From positions 281,453,693 to 281,517,692 of the forward strand of contig NC_090319.1 in assembly GCF_040869045.1 (NCBI RefSeq): a DNA stretch of 64,000 nucleotides, given 5' to 3'. Positions 21,260-32,099 of the stretch are shown here, in pieces. A model generated the notes under the pieces. That model ran no database searches. It saw only the letters and a list, made by a program, of their open reading frames with translations, and had not been told where the DNA came from. The stretch is from Eurosta solidaginis. Taxonomy: Eukaryota > Arthropoda > Insecta > Diptera > Tephritidae. Numbering within the stretch: position 1 is the first letter of the stretch; every line of letters starts with the position of its first letter. Both the position numbers and the translations under genes were made by a program.

Positions 21260-22007
21260 TCTCTTCATTGATATCCATATTCTATAAACACATTCTAGGG
21301 GTACCCGGGCCCACTTTTTGGCCTATAGCTCGAGACCCTAGTCACTCATCAACAGCTTTCATTTGATATCCATATTATCTAAACACATTCTAGGGGTACC
21401 CGAGTCCACGTTTTGGTCTATATCTCGAGACCTTAGTCACCCAGGGGTATGAAAATTACCCTCTACTAAAGCACTCATCAACAGCTTTCATTTGATATCC
21501 ATATTCTATAAACACACTCTAGGGGTACCCGGGTCCACGTTTTGGCCTATATCTCGAGACCCTAGTAACCTAGGGGTATGAAAATTACCCACTAATAAAG
21601 CACTCATCAACAGCTTTCATTTGATATCCATATTCTATATACACATTCTAGGGGTACCCGGGTACACGTTTTGGCCTCTACTAAAGCACTCATCAACAAC
21701 TTTCTTTTGATATCCATATTCCATAAACACACTCTAGGGGTACCCGGCTGCACGTTTTGGCCTATATCTCGAGACCCTAGTCACCCAGGGGTATGAAAAT
21801 TACCCTCTAATAAAGCACTCATCAACAGCTTTCATTTGATATCCACATTCTATAAACACATTCTAGGGGTACCCGGGTCCACTTTTTGGCCTATAACTCG
21901 AGACCCTAGTCACCCAGGGGTATGAAAATTACCCTCTACTAAAGCACTCATCAACAGCTTTTATTTTATGTCCATATCCTATTCACACAGTCTAGGGTTA
22001 CCCAGGT
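21260..22007 (+). repeat. Second tandem-repeat family (GGGGTACCCGGGTCCAC type)
   Basis: Six to seven imperfect units, about 100-130 bp each, carry 'tttgatatccatattctata', 'ggggtacccgggtccac', 'ctatatctcgagacc', 'caggggtatgaaaattaccc' and 'actcatcaacagctttc'. Unit order parallels the 130-bp family, so the two share ancestry. Confidence 0.85.
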
Positions 22008-23300
22008 TTGGTCGATATCTGGAAAACGCCTTCACATATACAACTACCATCAATCCCTTTTAAAACCCTCATTAATACCTTTAATTTGATACCCATATCG
22101 CACAAACAGATTCTAGAGTCACCCCTGGTCCAGTTTTATGGCGATATCTCGAAAAGGCGTCTACCCATAGAACTAAGGCCCACTCCGTTTTAAAATACTC
22201 ATTAACACCTTTCGTTTGATACCCATATTGTACAAACGCATTCTAGAGTCACCCCTTGTCCAGCTTTATGGCGATATCTCGAAAAGGCGAACACCTATAG
22301 AACTAAGGCCCACTCCCTTTTAAAAAGTCTCATTAACACCTTTCATTTGATACCCATATCGTACAAACATATTCTAGAGTCAACCCTGGTCCATCTTTAT
22401 AGCGATATCTCGAAAAGGCGTCTACCCATAGAACTTAGGCCCACTCCGTTTTAAAATACTCATTAACACCTTTCGTTTGATACCCATATTGTACAAACGC
22501 ATTCTAGAGTCGCCCCTGGTCCACCTTTATGGCGATATCTCGAAAAGGCGACCACCTATACAACTACCACCACTCATTTTTGAAACCCTCATTAATACCT
22601 TTAATTTGTTACCCATATCGTACAAACATATTCTAGAGTCACCCCTGGTCCACCTTTATGGCGATATCTCGAAAAGGCATCCACCTATAGAACTAAGCCC
22701 CACGCCCTTTTAAAATACTCATTAACACCTTTCGTTTGATACCCATATTGTACAAACGCATTCTAGAGTCACCCCTTGTCCAGCTTTATGGCGATATCTC
22801 GAAAAGGCGTCTACCCATAGAACTAAGGCCCACTCCGTTTTAAAATATCCATTAACACCTTTCGTTTGATACCCATATTGTACAAACGCATTCTAGAGTC
22901 ACCGCTTGTCCAGCTTTATGGCGATATCTCGAAAAGGCGAACACCTATAGAACTAAGGCCCACTCTCTTTTAAAAAGACTCATTAACACCTTTCATTTGA
23001 TACCCATATCGTACAAACATATTCTAGAGTCAACCCTGGTCCATCTTTATGGCGATATCTCGAAAAGGCGTCTACCCATAGAACTAAGGCCCACTCCGTT
23101 TTAAAATACTCATTAACACCTGTCGTTTGATACCCATATCGTACAAACGCATTCTAGAGTCACCCCTGGTCCATCCTTATGGCGATATCTTGAAAAGGCG
23201 TCCACCTATAGAACTAAGGCCCACTCCCTTTTAAAATACTCATTAGCCCCTTTCATTTGATACACATGTCATACAACACATTCCAGGGTTACCCTCGGTT
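22008..23300 (+). repeat. 130-bp Helentron tandem repeats, about 10 units
   Basis: Same unit as 8600-10130. Units alternate between variants ending 'accacctatacaactacc' and 'tctacccatagaacta', which hints at higher-order duplication of pairs or triplets of units. Confidence 0.9.
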
Positions 23301-23397
23301 CATTTTCCCACATGGTTATTTTCCCTTATGTTGTCACCATAGCTCTCAACTGAGTATGTAATGTTCGGTTACACCCGAACTTAGCCTTCTTTACTTG

Positions 23398-24660
23398 TTT
23401 TTTATAATTTTGAAAAAACTTACCTCCTCCGTATATAACTAAGGCCCACTCCGTTTTAAAATACTCATTAACACCTTTCGTTTGATACCCATATTGTACA
23501 AACGCATTCTAGAGTCACCCCTTGTCCAGATTTATGGCGATATCTCGAAAAGGCGTCTACCCATAGAACTAAGGCCCACTCCGTTTTAAAATATCCATTA
23601 ACACCTTTCGTTTGATACCCATATTGTACAAACGCATTCTAGAGTCACCCCTGGTCCACCTTTATGGCGATATCTCGAAAAGGCGACCACCTATACAATT
23701 ACCACCACTCCTTTTTGAAACCCTCATTAATACCTTTAATTTGTTACCCATATAATACAAACATATTCTAGAGTCACCCCTGGTCCACCTTCATGGCGAT
23801 ATCTCGAAAAGGCATCCACCTATAGAACTAAGCCCCACGCCCTTTTAAAATACTCATTAACACCTTTCGTTTGATACCCATATTGTACAAACGCATTCTA
23901 GAGTCACCCCTTATCCAGCTTTATGGCGATATCTCGAAAAGGCGTCTACCCATAGAACTAAGGCCCACTCCGTTTTAAAATACTCATTAACACCTTTCAT
24001 TTGATACCCATATCGTACAAACATATTCTAGAGTCAACCCTGGTCCATCTTTATGGCGATATCTCGAAAAGGCGTTTACCCATAGAACTAAGGCCCACTC
24101 CGTTTTAAAATACTCATTAACACCTTTCATTTGATACCCATATCGTACAAACATATTCTAGAGTCAACCCTGGTCCATCTTTATGGCGATATCTCGAAAA
24201 GGCGTCTACCCATAGAACTAAGGCCCACTCCGTTTTAAAATACTCATTAACACCTTTCGTTTGATACCCATATTGTACAAACGCATTCTAGAGTCACCCC
24301 TGGTCCACCTTTATGGCGATATCTCGAAAAGGCGACCACCTATACAACTACCACCACTCCTTTTTGAAACCCTCATTAATACCTTTAATTTGTTACCCAT
24401 ATCGTACAAACGCATTCTAGAGTCACCCCTGGTCCATCTTTATGGCGATATCTCGAAAAGGCGTCCACCTATAGAACTAAGGCCCACTCCCTTTTAAAAT
24501 ACTCATTAGCCCCTTTCATTTGATACACATGTCATACAACACATTCCAGGGTTACCCTCGGTTCATTTTCCTACATGGTTATTTTCCCTTATGTTGTCAC
24601 CATAGCTCTCAATTGAGTATGTAATGTTCGGTTACACCCGATCTTAGCCTTCCTTACTTG
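23398..24660 (+). mobile_element. Headless Helentron repeat block with tail
   Basis: The first 36 bases (23398-23433) are a copy of the flank of the minus-strand Helentron at 15528-15565. From about 23435 the sequence is 130-bp repeat units, closely matching 22190-23290 in unit order. A complete tail ends at about 24660 ('ccttacttg'). The tail hairpin is weakened (CCGATC for CCGAAC). No head is present. The block probably derives from duplication of the neighbouring array. Confidence 0.75.
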
Positions 24661-24662
24661 TT

Positions 24663-24937
24663 TATATATTAAGATGTACTTTAATGGCAACAAAATTTCC
24701 TTTCGCTTATTGCATAGCATATAACCAATCGGAAGTTAACACCAACAAAACTTTGCTTTTCTGCGAAATATGCTAATTTCGTTAAACTTCAAAGCTTTTT
24801 CGGCACTGGAAGGCAAAGTGCGATTGAGCTAAAACTTTTCCACTTGCATTTTAGACCCAAACGACACATTTCTGAAAGTGAACCCCCACCTCTTTTCAAA
24901 CGTAAAAAATCACCCCTATTCAGCGAAACCACCCTAA
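24663..24937 (-). repeat. Dispersed repeat, inverted partner of 13547-13870
   Basis: On the minus strand it starts 'attagggtggtttcgct' and shares ordered blocks with 13547-13870. Its far end abuts the Helentron tail at 24660, so the Helentron may have inserted at or near it. Confidence 0.6.
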
Positions 24938-25904
24938 TATGTATATTTGCACAGTTGAATTGTGTTATCAAATTGATGTGTGTAAAATGACTCTATTTTT
25001 AATGAATAAATACAGAGAAGCACAAAGGGAACACTTAATTAGTTCTATCTGTTTCCAAAATGCTAATAGGGCTATTGTATACTGCCAAAAAACCAGAGTT
25101 GCGAGAAGTGCGCAAAATTCTGAGGAACAACATCCCTTGAACTTAAATTCTGACTTAATCAGTATCTTTCGTTAAGTGTTAATAAGGCGTTAATTTGTTG
25201 TGGATTTTATCGTTCGTTCATCATTCACATATTCGTAAAACTAGTCTAAAACCGCGGCGCAGTCCGCACAATATGCCAATATATGATATTGAAAAAAGTA
25301 AAGAGACCGTCCAGAAAATAATATTTAAATAGGTCCAACAAATCGCGAAATACTCGCAGTGGCGGAGATATGCACACGTTGATAAACAGAAGGAAAGATA
25401 AAGTGGAGTTCTTAAAAAATGAGGATCCATTACTCCCCTGAAATACTTTTTGCCTTAAATGATCCTGAAATATTTCCGAAAACAACGAACAGATCCGGCG
25501 ATAGTTACAAAATATTCGGTGGCAGTCCTTCCGGTATGATTCCCTAAACAATCCTCAAATACTTTCGAAAAGAATCTTCAAACTACATGGATTTAGTCCC
25601 CAAAAAATCCCGACGATATTATTAAGAAAACAAAGCCAGATACGGATCCGAAACAGCCCCAAGAATAACTTGAACACAGTCTCTAAAAAGTCCCGAAATA
25701 GTCTTAGAAAAATTGGTGGGTGGGATTACCCCCGGACCCGGAGTTTCTGAGGGGGCCCGCGATTAAAAAGTACTAAGACATTTTTTTAATTCAGGAGAGT
25801 CTTTAGTTGTTCCATGTGTAATTTTTAAGCCGAATTTCAAAAGCAACGAATATCTACATTTCGTTTTAATATTATGGTGAAGTGTGAAAAATAAAAATTC
25901 ATAC
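24938..25904. other. Noncoding; diffuse short-period repeats
   Basis: I see no gene. From about 25430 to 25700 a loose period is visible in phrases like 'cctgaaatatttccgaaaa', 'ctcaaatactttcgaaaag' and 'aaaaagtcccgaaatag'. A G/C-rich 'acccccggacccggag' stretch lies near 25728-25743. The 78-codon frame at 24939 has no motif. Confidence 0.45.
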
Positions 25905-27385
25905 ATATAAGAGGAACTCCAGGCGGGTTTCCGTAAAAGTTATTCCAAAATTGACAATTTGTTTAAATTAACTAGGATAGTTCAGTTAAACTTTGGTGCG
26001 AAGAAGAAAACTTTCGCCTTTTTTGTTGATTTTTCAAGTGCTTTTGACACAGTCCCACGGAATATGCTTTTCTATAAGTTAGCCCAGCTCGGCCTCTCCA
26101 GCCACATTATAGAGGTTTTGCGCTCCATTTATGAAGAAACAGCCAGTCAGGTATGGTTGGATGGAGTGCTTTCAGATCCGTTTGCTGTTAACCACGGTGT
26201 ACGGCAAGGTTGTTTGATGAGCCCAACTCTGTTCTCATTATAGATCAACGATTTAAGTGGCAGTCTCTCCGGTGGTGTAAAAGTTGCTGACACAACAGTA
26301 AAAGTACTTATGTACGCCGACGATATCGTTCTCTTAGCAGACTCTGCTACTGTCTTACAGAGAATGATAAATGAAATTTACGTATATAGTACGCAGTGGG
26401 GTTTGAGGGTTAACCTGGCCAAATCTAAAATATTAGTGTTCAGGAAATACAGCAGGTGTCCTTCTTTTCGTTGGTCTTATGGTAGTGATGTTATTGAGAT
26501 TGTAAATGTCTACAAGTGTCTGGGAGTTCTCTTGAATTACAAACTATCTTTTACAAAGCACCTCGGGGCAAAACTAGCTGAGGTTAAAACAGCGATAAAT
26601 GCTACCTAGTCAAAATACATAAATAACCCTCGCATTTGTATCTCAAATAAGATGAAAATTTTCGAGGCAGCATGTAGGTCCTTTATGTTTTAGGGTGCGC
26701 AAGTCTGGGGTGTTGATAAGTATGAATGCGTAGAGAAACTTCTTCGCTTCTTTTTAAAAAAGTTAATTTTTTTACCAGCTAATACCCCAGAGTATATGTT
26801 ACACCTTGAATCAGGTTTATTGTCGCCATTCAGTCATATCTTACGCATTCACATGCTTTATATTGCGCGCTGTTTGAGTTTGGCAGCAAACAGACAACCC
26901 AGAGTCGTAGCAGAGCAGACAGTGAGACGAGGGCCGTACTGGGTCAAAAAGTGGAGAAACGTTTATGAAAGTGTCGACATGGTGCCTTTGTCTGACTTTT
27001 CTTCTACATCGCCCAATTTTACTAGAGAAATTGATTGAAAAAGAGTCTGCAGACTATGCCGATAATTCTTTTCAGTCGTCACACGATCTTTACCCCGACC
27101 TCTCCCTGTGTACTCTACTTATTTTAACGATGAGTATTCTGCGTACGCCATAAGTCTGATTTTCCGAGCAAGGAGTGGCTTGCTAAATCTTAATGCTCCA
27201 TGTTTTAAAAATGTTTTTTCCAAACACTGTTCTATGTGGAATCTATGTGTAGCTGAAGACACCTATCACTTCATTGGGATATGTCCTATATATAAAGACA
27301 TTCGGTTTAATTGCTTTGGTGAGAAAGTTTTAGATCTGCAAAAGGTAGTAAATATCCTTAGGGGTTATAACTAAAGGTCACTCTT
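25905..27385 (+). pseudogene. Decayed LINE reverse transcriptase and C-terminal region
   Basis: Translated pieces give 'AFFVDFSSAFDTVPRNMLF' (RT motif A, catalytic Asp), 'VNHGVRQGCLMSPTLFSL' (motif B), 'MYADDIVLLADSATVLQRM' (motif C, YADD) and 'GLRVNLAKSKILVFRK' (motif D). Further down is 'EDTYHFIGICPIYKDIRF', a Cys-His-type C-terminal module, ending near 27372. TAG at 26241-26243, TAG after 'AINAT' and several frameshifts prevent a full product. No endonuclease or RNase H is seen. It is a non-LTR element of uncertain clade; gypsy/LTR types are excluded by the motif order. Confidence 0.82.
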
Positions 27386-28693
27386 TGTTTATATAAGAAA
27401 TTGCCTTAAGAATAGAGAACTTATTGTCAAAGAATTTTCCTAAATGAGTTGTTTAGCTATAAGTGTAATTAAGACACAAAACATTTAATGTTATTGTCTG
27501 GAATCTTTATTTATTATAAGCTTTTATTTACTTTCACTTTTGTTGTCTGTAATGGAATCTTGCAAGTTAAATTTGATACACTTCCCGGTGTCCGATTGAG
27601 CTGAAATTTTGCACACATGTATAACTCCGATGACAATGCAATATTACTTTGTTAGAATTCGATAAATTAATCGATAACACAGTTATCGGTAAAGATTTGT
27701 ATTTACTTTGGCATAACAGCCTAAGTCCCATACAAACACGCCGGTACCTATCCGTGGATTATGATATTGGACGTGGTGAATCACGTGTCACGCGTGGTGA
27801 ATCTCATCGCTTGCGAAAAGCGGAGACACAACCCTCTGTTGTATTTCTGTGTATAACCAACATAGCTGAATTTTTAAGGCTGTTTAACCCTGTAATCTTT
27901 TCTGTAATTTATTTTGCTTTTGGAAAAATTACCTATTTGAAAAAAGCTGGCTGAAAAATATTGGCATAACAGCTTAAGTTAAATCAAGAATGGAAAATCT
28001 TTGGAAAATTTGAGCAGATGTGGCAATTTCGCGCGTCCGTTGAACGAAATATTGACAATCTGCTGATCATCGCTAAGAAATTAGCGACATTCCATCAACT
28101 AAGCAGCACTTTAGCAATACTACTGTTATTATTTGGCCGCTCAAACACACAAATATTAATTGTGCATTAAATCTAAAATATACAAATACACCATGATAAT
28201 TTACACGGCCAAAGCCATAATAATTCACACGGGTCATCAATTCTTTCTCTGATTCAAAATCTGAACTACCAGCGCTACCGTCAACAGCTCAGTGTCATCA
28301 CTGCCAGTAGCGCCAATAACACCAAACTCGTGCCTGACACACAAAAGTCGTTTCACTCAACAGCGCAAGTAAAATGTACTACGCACTCACTACTAAGAAG
28401 CGTCAAAAATTCGCTTGGAGTAATTTCGTCAATGAGCTACCATTGAGCTGGCACCGCATTGGCGCTGGCGCCATGCAATTTACATCACTAAAATTGCGCG
28501 AATGCCCAGGCTCATGACTTCAAACTTATATTTACAATGCTTTAAACTTTAAATACACCTCTGAAGTTGCTGCCCATAAAATGTGTACTAATAAATTCCA
28601 ATACGCATTATACGCAGATGTAACTGATATATGTGTTTTTGTTTCACCCCCTATACTTATATTTAAAGCTTTTATAAGAACAAGCTTCTATTA
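27386..28693. other. No gene seen
   Basis: LINE 3' flank and AT-rich intergenic sequence. A segment near 27565-27640 ('gtgtccgattgagctgaaat', 'ttttgcacacatgtataac') resembles a dispersed repeat style but has no partner here. 'tcgataaattaatcgataac' near 27658-27680 is a small CGATAA cluster. The more balanced sequence of 28020-28560 might be single-copy DNA, but no exon can be supported. Confidence 0.4.
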
Positions 28694-28803
28694 CTAATTG
28701 TTCTAATAAAAGCGTGTTACATTGCGATAGCAAGAAACGGAGATCCTAAATGTTCTTAATTATACCATCAAAATTTAACACGTTTTTTATTAGAACAATT
28801 AGG
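28694..28803. repeat. Short inverted-repeat element
   Basis: 'ctaattgttctaataaaagc' at the left is inverted at the right as 'ttattagaacaattag', extending inward to 'gtgtta'/'taacac'. The arms are about 26 bases long with a 2-base length difference and about 55 bases between them. It has the size of a tiny MITE remnant or a hairpin. Confidence 0.6.
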
Positions 28804-29234
28804 ACTGTGATATAAACTGTAAGATTTAATAATTTAGGTGTAAAGTTTTAATGTTAAAAATATATAATTATGTACAATATAGAATTTTTTTGTTGCAGAC
28901 GAAAAAGCCTAATTATCGTTTAAGCTTACAATGAACTTATAAAGTGTTATATTTCTTTAGAGTCAATTTATTGTTTACTTTTTAGTTAATTTTATTAACC
29001 AAAATAATAAAAGCTTATTTTTAAAAAAGTTTTTTTTTCTTTAATTTTATTTTTATATATTTATAGTTTTCATTTATTTTGCTTTACTTTTGTAATTACT
29101 AGTTGAAAGAAAATAAATAAATCACTACTACTACTACTAGTCTTACAAGGCTGCGCAATAATGCATATACATACATATGGTTCTATTCTGAACAAATGTT
29201 TCTTCAAATTATGGCTCCCGAAACATAGAAAATT
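28804..29234. other. AT-rich DNA with microsatellite
   Basis: Low-complexity AT sequence and a short (CTA)n run near 29122-29137. The last 13 bases (29222-29234) are the target duplication of the next SINE. Confidence 0.5.
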
Positions 29235-29584
29235 AAATTGAATAAATAAATGTAAGGCGCGATAACCTCCGAAGAGATATAAGGCCGAGCTTCTATTCCA
29301 ATTTGCGTCGTGCTCCTCTTGGTTTCTCGGACGGGACCTACATGTTATATGCCGACTCCGAACGGCATCTTCAAGGCATATGAGTTTTCACTGAGAGCAT
29401 TTCATGGCAGAAATACACTCAGAGCGCTTGTCAAACACAGCCGAGGAGCGACCCCGCTTAGAAAATTTTTCTCTAATTGAAAAACCTTACTTCTAAGATT
29501 TTGATGTTGCTTTGCCCGGGGTGCAAACCCAGGGCATACGGTGTGGCAGGCGGAGCACGCTACCATAACACCACGGTGGCCGCC
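29235..29584 (-). mobile_element. SINE with 13-bp target duplication
   Basis: Full-length minus-strand copy flanked by AACATAGAAAATT at 29222-29234 and 29585-29597. The minus strand has the A-box-like region (tggtgttatggtagc) and a B-box-like segment around 'gggtttgcacccc'. The body contains the usual 'tgccgttcgg' and 'gcacgacgcaaattgg' blocks. Confidence 0.9.
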
Positions 29585-29597
29585 AACATAGAAAATT

Positions 29598-30345
29598 GCT
29601 TAGTCATAAAAGGGGCGGTGTCACGCCCATTTTTTTTAATTTGAAATTTTTCCTATTTACTGTTATAAATCCACATGGGAAATGAAATACCATTGATATA
29701 ACGCTCTTTTTTGCAAAGATATAGCTTATTTTATTCGTCCACGACCCTTTTAAAAATCTTTTATATAAAAGTGGGCGTGGTCCTTAACGAATTTCGTTAA
29801 TTTTTCTTCAAAGCATTCCTTATAGAAAAGGCAACCTCTCTGCCAAATTCTGTTACGATAGGTTTAACGATTTTTGATATGTGATTAATAATATTTGTAA
29901 AATTTATTATATCACAAGTGGGCGGTGCAAATTTTTCAAATTTTTGTCAAGAGTCTCAATATCAGTCCACATGTCAAATTTCAATAATCTAGGTGTAATA
30001 TTTACTAAATTATACGTTTTTTGTGTTTTCCAAAATGTTATATATATAAAAAGTGGGCTTGGTTATCATCCGATTTCGATCATCTATTCTGAGTCCAGAG
30101 AAGCTCGGGTACCAAACTTGGTGCTGATATTTCAATATTTACTCAAGTTATCGTGTTAACGGACAGACGGACGGACGGACGAGCGAACATGGCTCAATCA
30201 AATTTTTTTTTCGATACTGATGTATTTGATATATGGAAGTCTATATCTATGTCGATTCCTTTATACCTGCACAAGCAACCGTTAACCAATCAAAGTTATA
30301 ATACCCTGCGTACAACAAGTACAGGTGGGTATAAAAATAGGTAGG
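29598..30345 (-). mobile_element. Small DINE-like element, variant head
   Basis: Minus-strand head at about 30345 ('ttatacccacctgtacttgt') followed by the same core as the larger elements: 'ggaatcgacatagatatag', (GTCC)n near 30160-30180, 'aacacgataacttgag', then 'gaccacgcccac' and 'gggcgtgacaccgcccc'-type blocks (abridged). The head lacks the ACTCAGTTGAG terminal repeat, and no 130-bp repeats or tail are seen. This is a different subfamily or a truncated copy. Confidence 0.75.
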
Positions 30346-30479
30346 TACTTTGTGTGAGGATGCAAAGTTTCGCATTTTTTGTGGTCTGCATGAAATAGCT
30401 ATGACAATGAATCACTTATCTCAAAAATATATGACGTAAACGTAAGCATTTGATGCAACTTAAAGCCTCTAGCTATTAA

Positions 30480-30960
30480 AATGTGGCAGTAATTACGAAA
30501 ACCTTCTTATCTCAACAATCGGTTGTGGGGGATATATGCCATATGTGCTATCAATCTCATCCATTTTTTCAGACAATAATATGTGCGATATACGAAAGCA
30601 TATGGTGAAGTTTAAAGCTTCAAATTGACGAAGATATGGCAAAAATTCTCTTTTCTGAAAAATCGGTTGTATGGGGATATATGCTATTGGGGCAACCGAC
30701 CCGGTCGGTTGCGACAAATATCTAATTGGACACCTAAATATACTCGCTCACCAAATTTTATCAAGATATCTCAAAAATTGAGGGACTAGTTTGCATACAA
30801 ACGGACAGACGGACATGGCCAAATCAACTCAGCTCTTCATCCTGATCATTTCGGTATACTTATTGGTGGGTCCATCTATTTTCCTTTAAGGACTTACGAT
30901 TTTGAGATTCGTGACAAAGTTTATATACATATATACCATTTCATTTTCATGAAAGCTATA
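30480..30960 (-). mobile_element. Second DINE-like repeat family, uninterrupted copy
   Basis: Contains 'cggttgtgggggatatatgc', 'gatatacgaaagcatatgg', 'gagggactagtttgc', 'gacagacggacatggcc', 'catcctgatcatttcgg' and 'taccatttcattttcat'. The same series is found at 48760-48859 plus 52310-52560, where an LTR element splits it. The GGAC-type tract followed by 'catggc' parallels the Helentron heads. No coding potential. Confidence 0.75.
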
Positions 30961-31274
30961 AAAATTCTACAACTAAGTGTGCTGCAAATATTGCTTTTGT
31001 TCGTTCAAGTACGTAGAGTACAAAAACTTATAAATCAATATATTAAAAGAAAAAATTGGAAAAAGTTAAATTGCGTTCGTGAGAGAAATAATTGTGCTTT
31101 CAAGCGGTATATGTGAATTTTAAATGAAAATTTGTATTCGTAGCAAAAATTTACTAATCTTTTCGGTCTGTGCAACCCGATTTTCCACTCCTTTTTATAG
31201 TAGATGCCTATGAGCAACTGCGTATGAGCAACTTATGGACATGTGCTCAAAAAAAATTTATAAATAAATAAACG
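30961..31274. other. No feature recognised
   Basis: AT-rich linker between a DINE-like repeat and a SINE. Nothing coding is supported. Confidence 0.4.
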
Positions 31275-31633
31275 GAGTGCGCCGTGGTGTGCTGGTAACG
31301 TGCTCCGCCTACCACACCGAAGATCCTGCGTTCTTTTCCTGGGCAAAGCAACATCAACATTTTAGAAACAAGTTTTTTCAATTAGAAGAAAATTTTTCTC
31401 AGCGGGGTCGCCCTTGGCAGTGTTTGGCAAGCACTCCGAGTATATTTCTGCCATGAAAATCTCTCAGTGCAAACTCATCTGCCTTGCGGATGCCGTTCGA
31501 AGTCGGCATAAGACAAGTAGGTTCCGTCCCGCAAATTTTTCGGAAAAATTAAAAGGATCACGACGCTAATTGGAAGAGAAGATTGGCCTAAAATCTCTTC
31601 GGAGGTTATCGCGCTATACATTTATTTATTTAT
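31275..31633 (+). mobile_element. SINE, nearly full length
   Basis: tRNA-like head 'gccgtggtgtgctggtaacg', 'gctccgcctaccacaccga', then a B-box-like but altered 'gcgttcttttcctgggc'. The usual body follows and the 3' end is 'tctcttcggaggttatcgcg' plus an AT-rich tail. A clear target duplication was not found because both flanks are AT-rich. Confidence 0.85.
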
Positions 31634-32099
31634 AGTTTAGAAAACTAAAAAACATGCAAATATGGTGCCGTTTTAGTATCTATAATCCACTTAGATATTT
31701 AATGTCGATAGCAACGCGCACAGAGGTTCGTGTCTCCGCTATTAAGCACAACTTTCGTTAGTTGCAAGTTATTTAACCACTGCCGCGAGTCTTCAATAAT
31801 TTCCGCTAGATGGGTATAATTCTTCTTTGCGTGCGTAGCATAGAGAGGTACAAACAAGTGACGCTAGCATAAGCGTGTTAAAACAGCGTAAAATTTCATT
31901 TCATACTTTGCTATTGTTATTATTAACCTTGAAATAAGTGAGTGAACCAAGTACTCGCAATGTTTGATGTGTAATCTAATGTTTTTACGTAACTAGAGTT
32001 TGCCGAGAGGTTGAAGTTGAGCCGCAACTGTGGTAACTTTACCGGACAAAAATCATTTCGGGCTTTGTGAGGAAAGCTTCATCGTGTTCTTCTCGGTAC
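31634..32099. other. No gene seen
   Basis: Moderately AT-rich sequence with no supported frame. It leads into the TTATCG-rich block. Confidence 0.4.

Larger units (their letters stand above)
21058..23397 (+). mobile_element. Chimeric Helentron-like element: two tandem-repeat families joined
   Basis: The left part begins 'gaagacccggcagacgttgt', which contains the short hairpin GGCAG/CTGCC. A pyrimidine-rich stretch follows, then about 750 bp of repeats with 'ggggtacccgggtccacg'. At about 22008 the sequence switches, without a gap in phase, into the 130-bp family of 7255-10236 at 'tttggtcgatatctggaaaa'. It ends with that family's tail and GTTCGG/CCGAAC hairpin at about 23360-23397. The two repeat units are themselves related ('cattctagggg' and 'cattctagagt' align). 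The join probably arose by recombination in homologous repeats (inference). Confidence 0.75.

Noticed and set aside
22477..22713. 78-codon open frames in the tandem repeats, recurring as near-identical peptides (also 8927, 9446, 24261)
   Set aside because: They arise from reading through two 130-bp repeat units. The unit is not a multiple of three, upstream signals are absent and the frame ends at the same repeat position each time.
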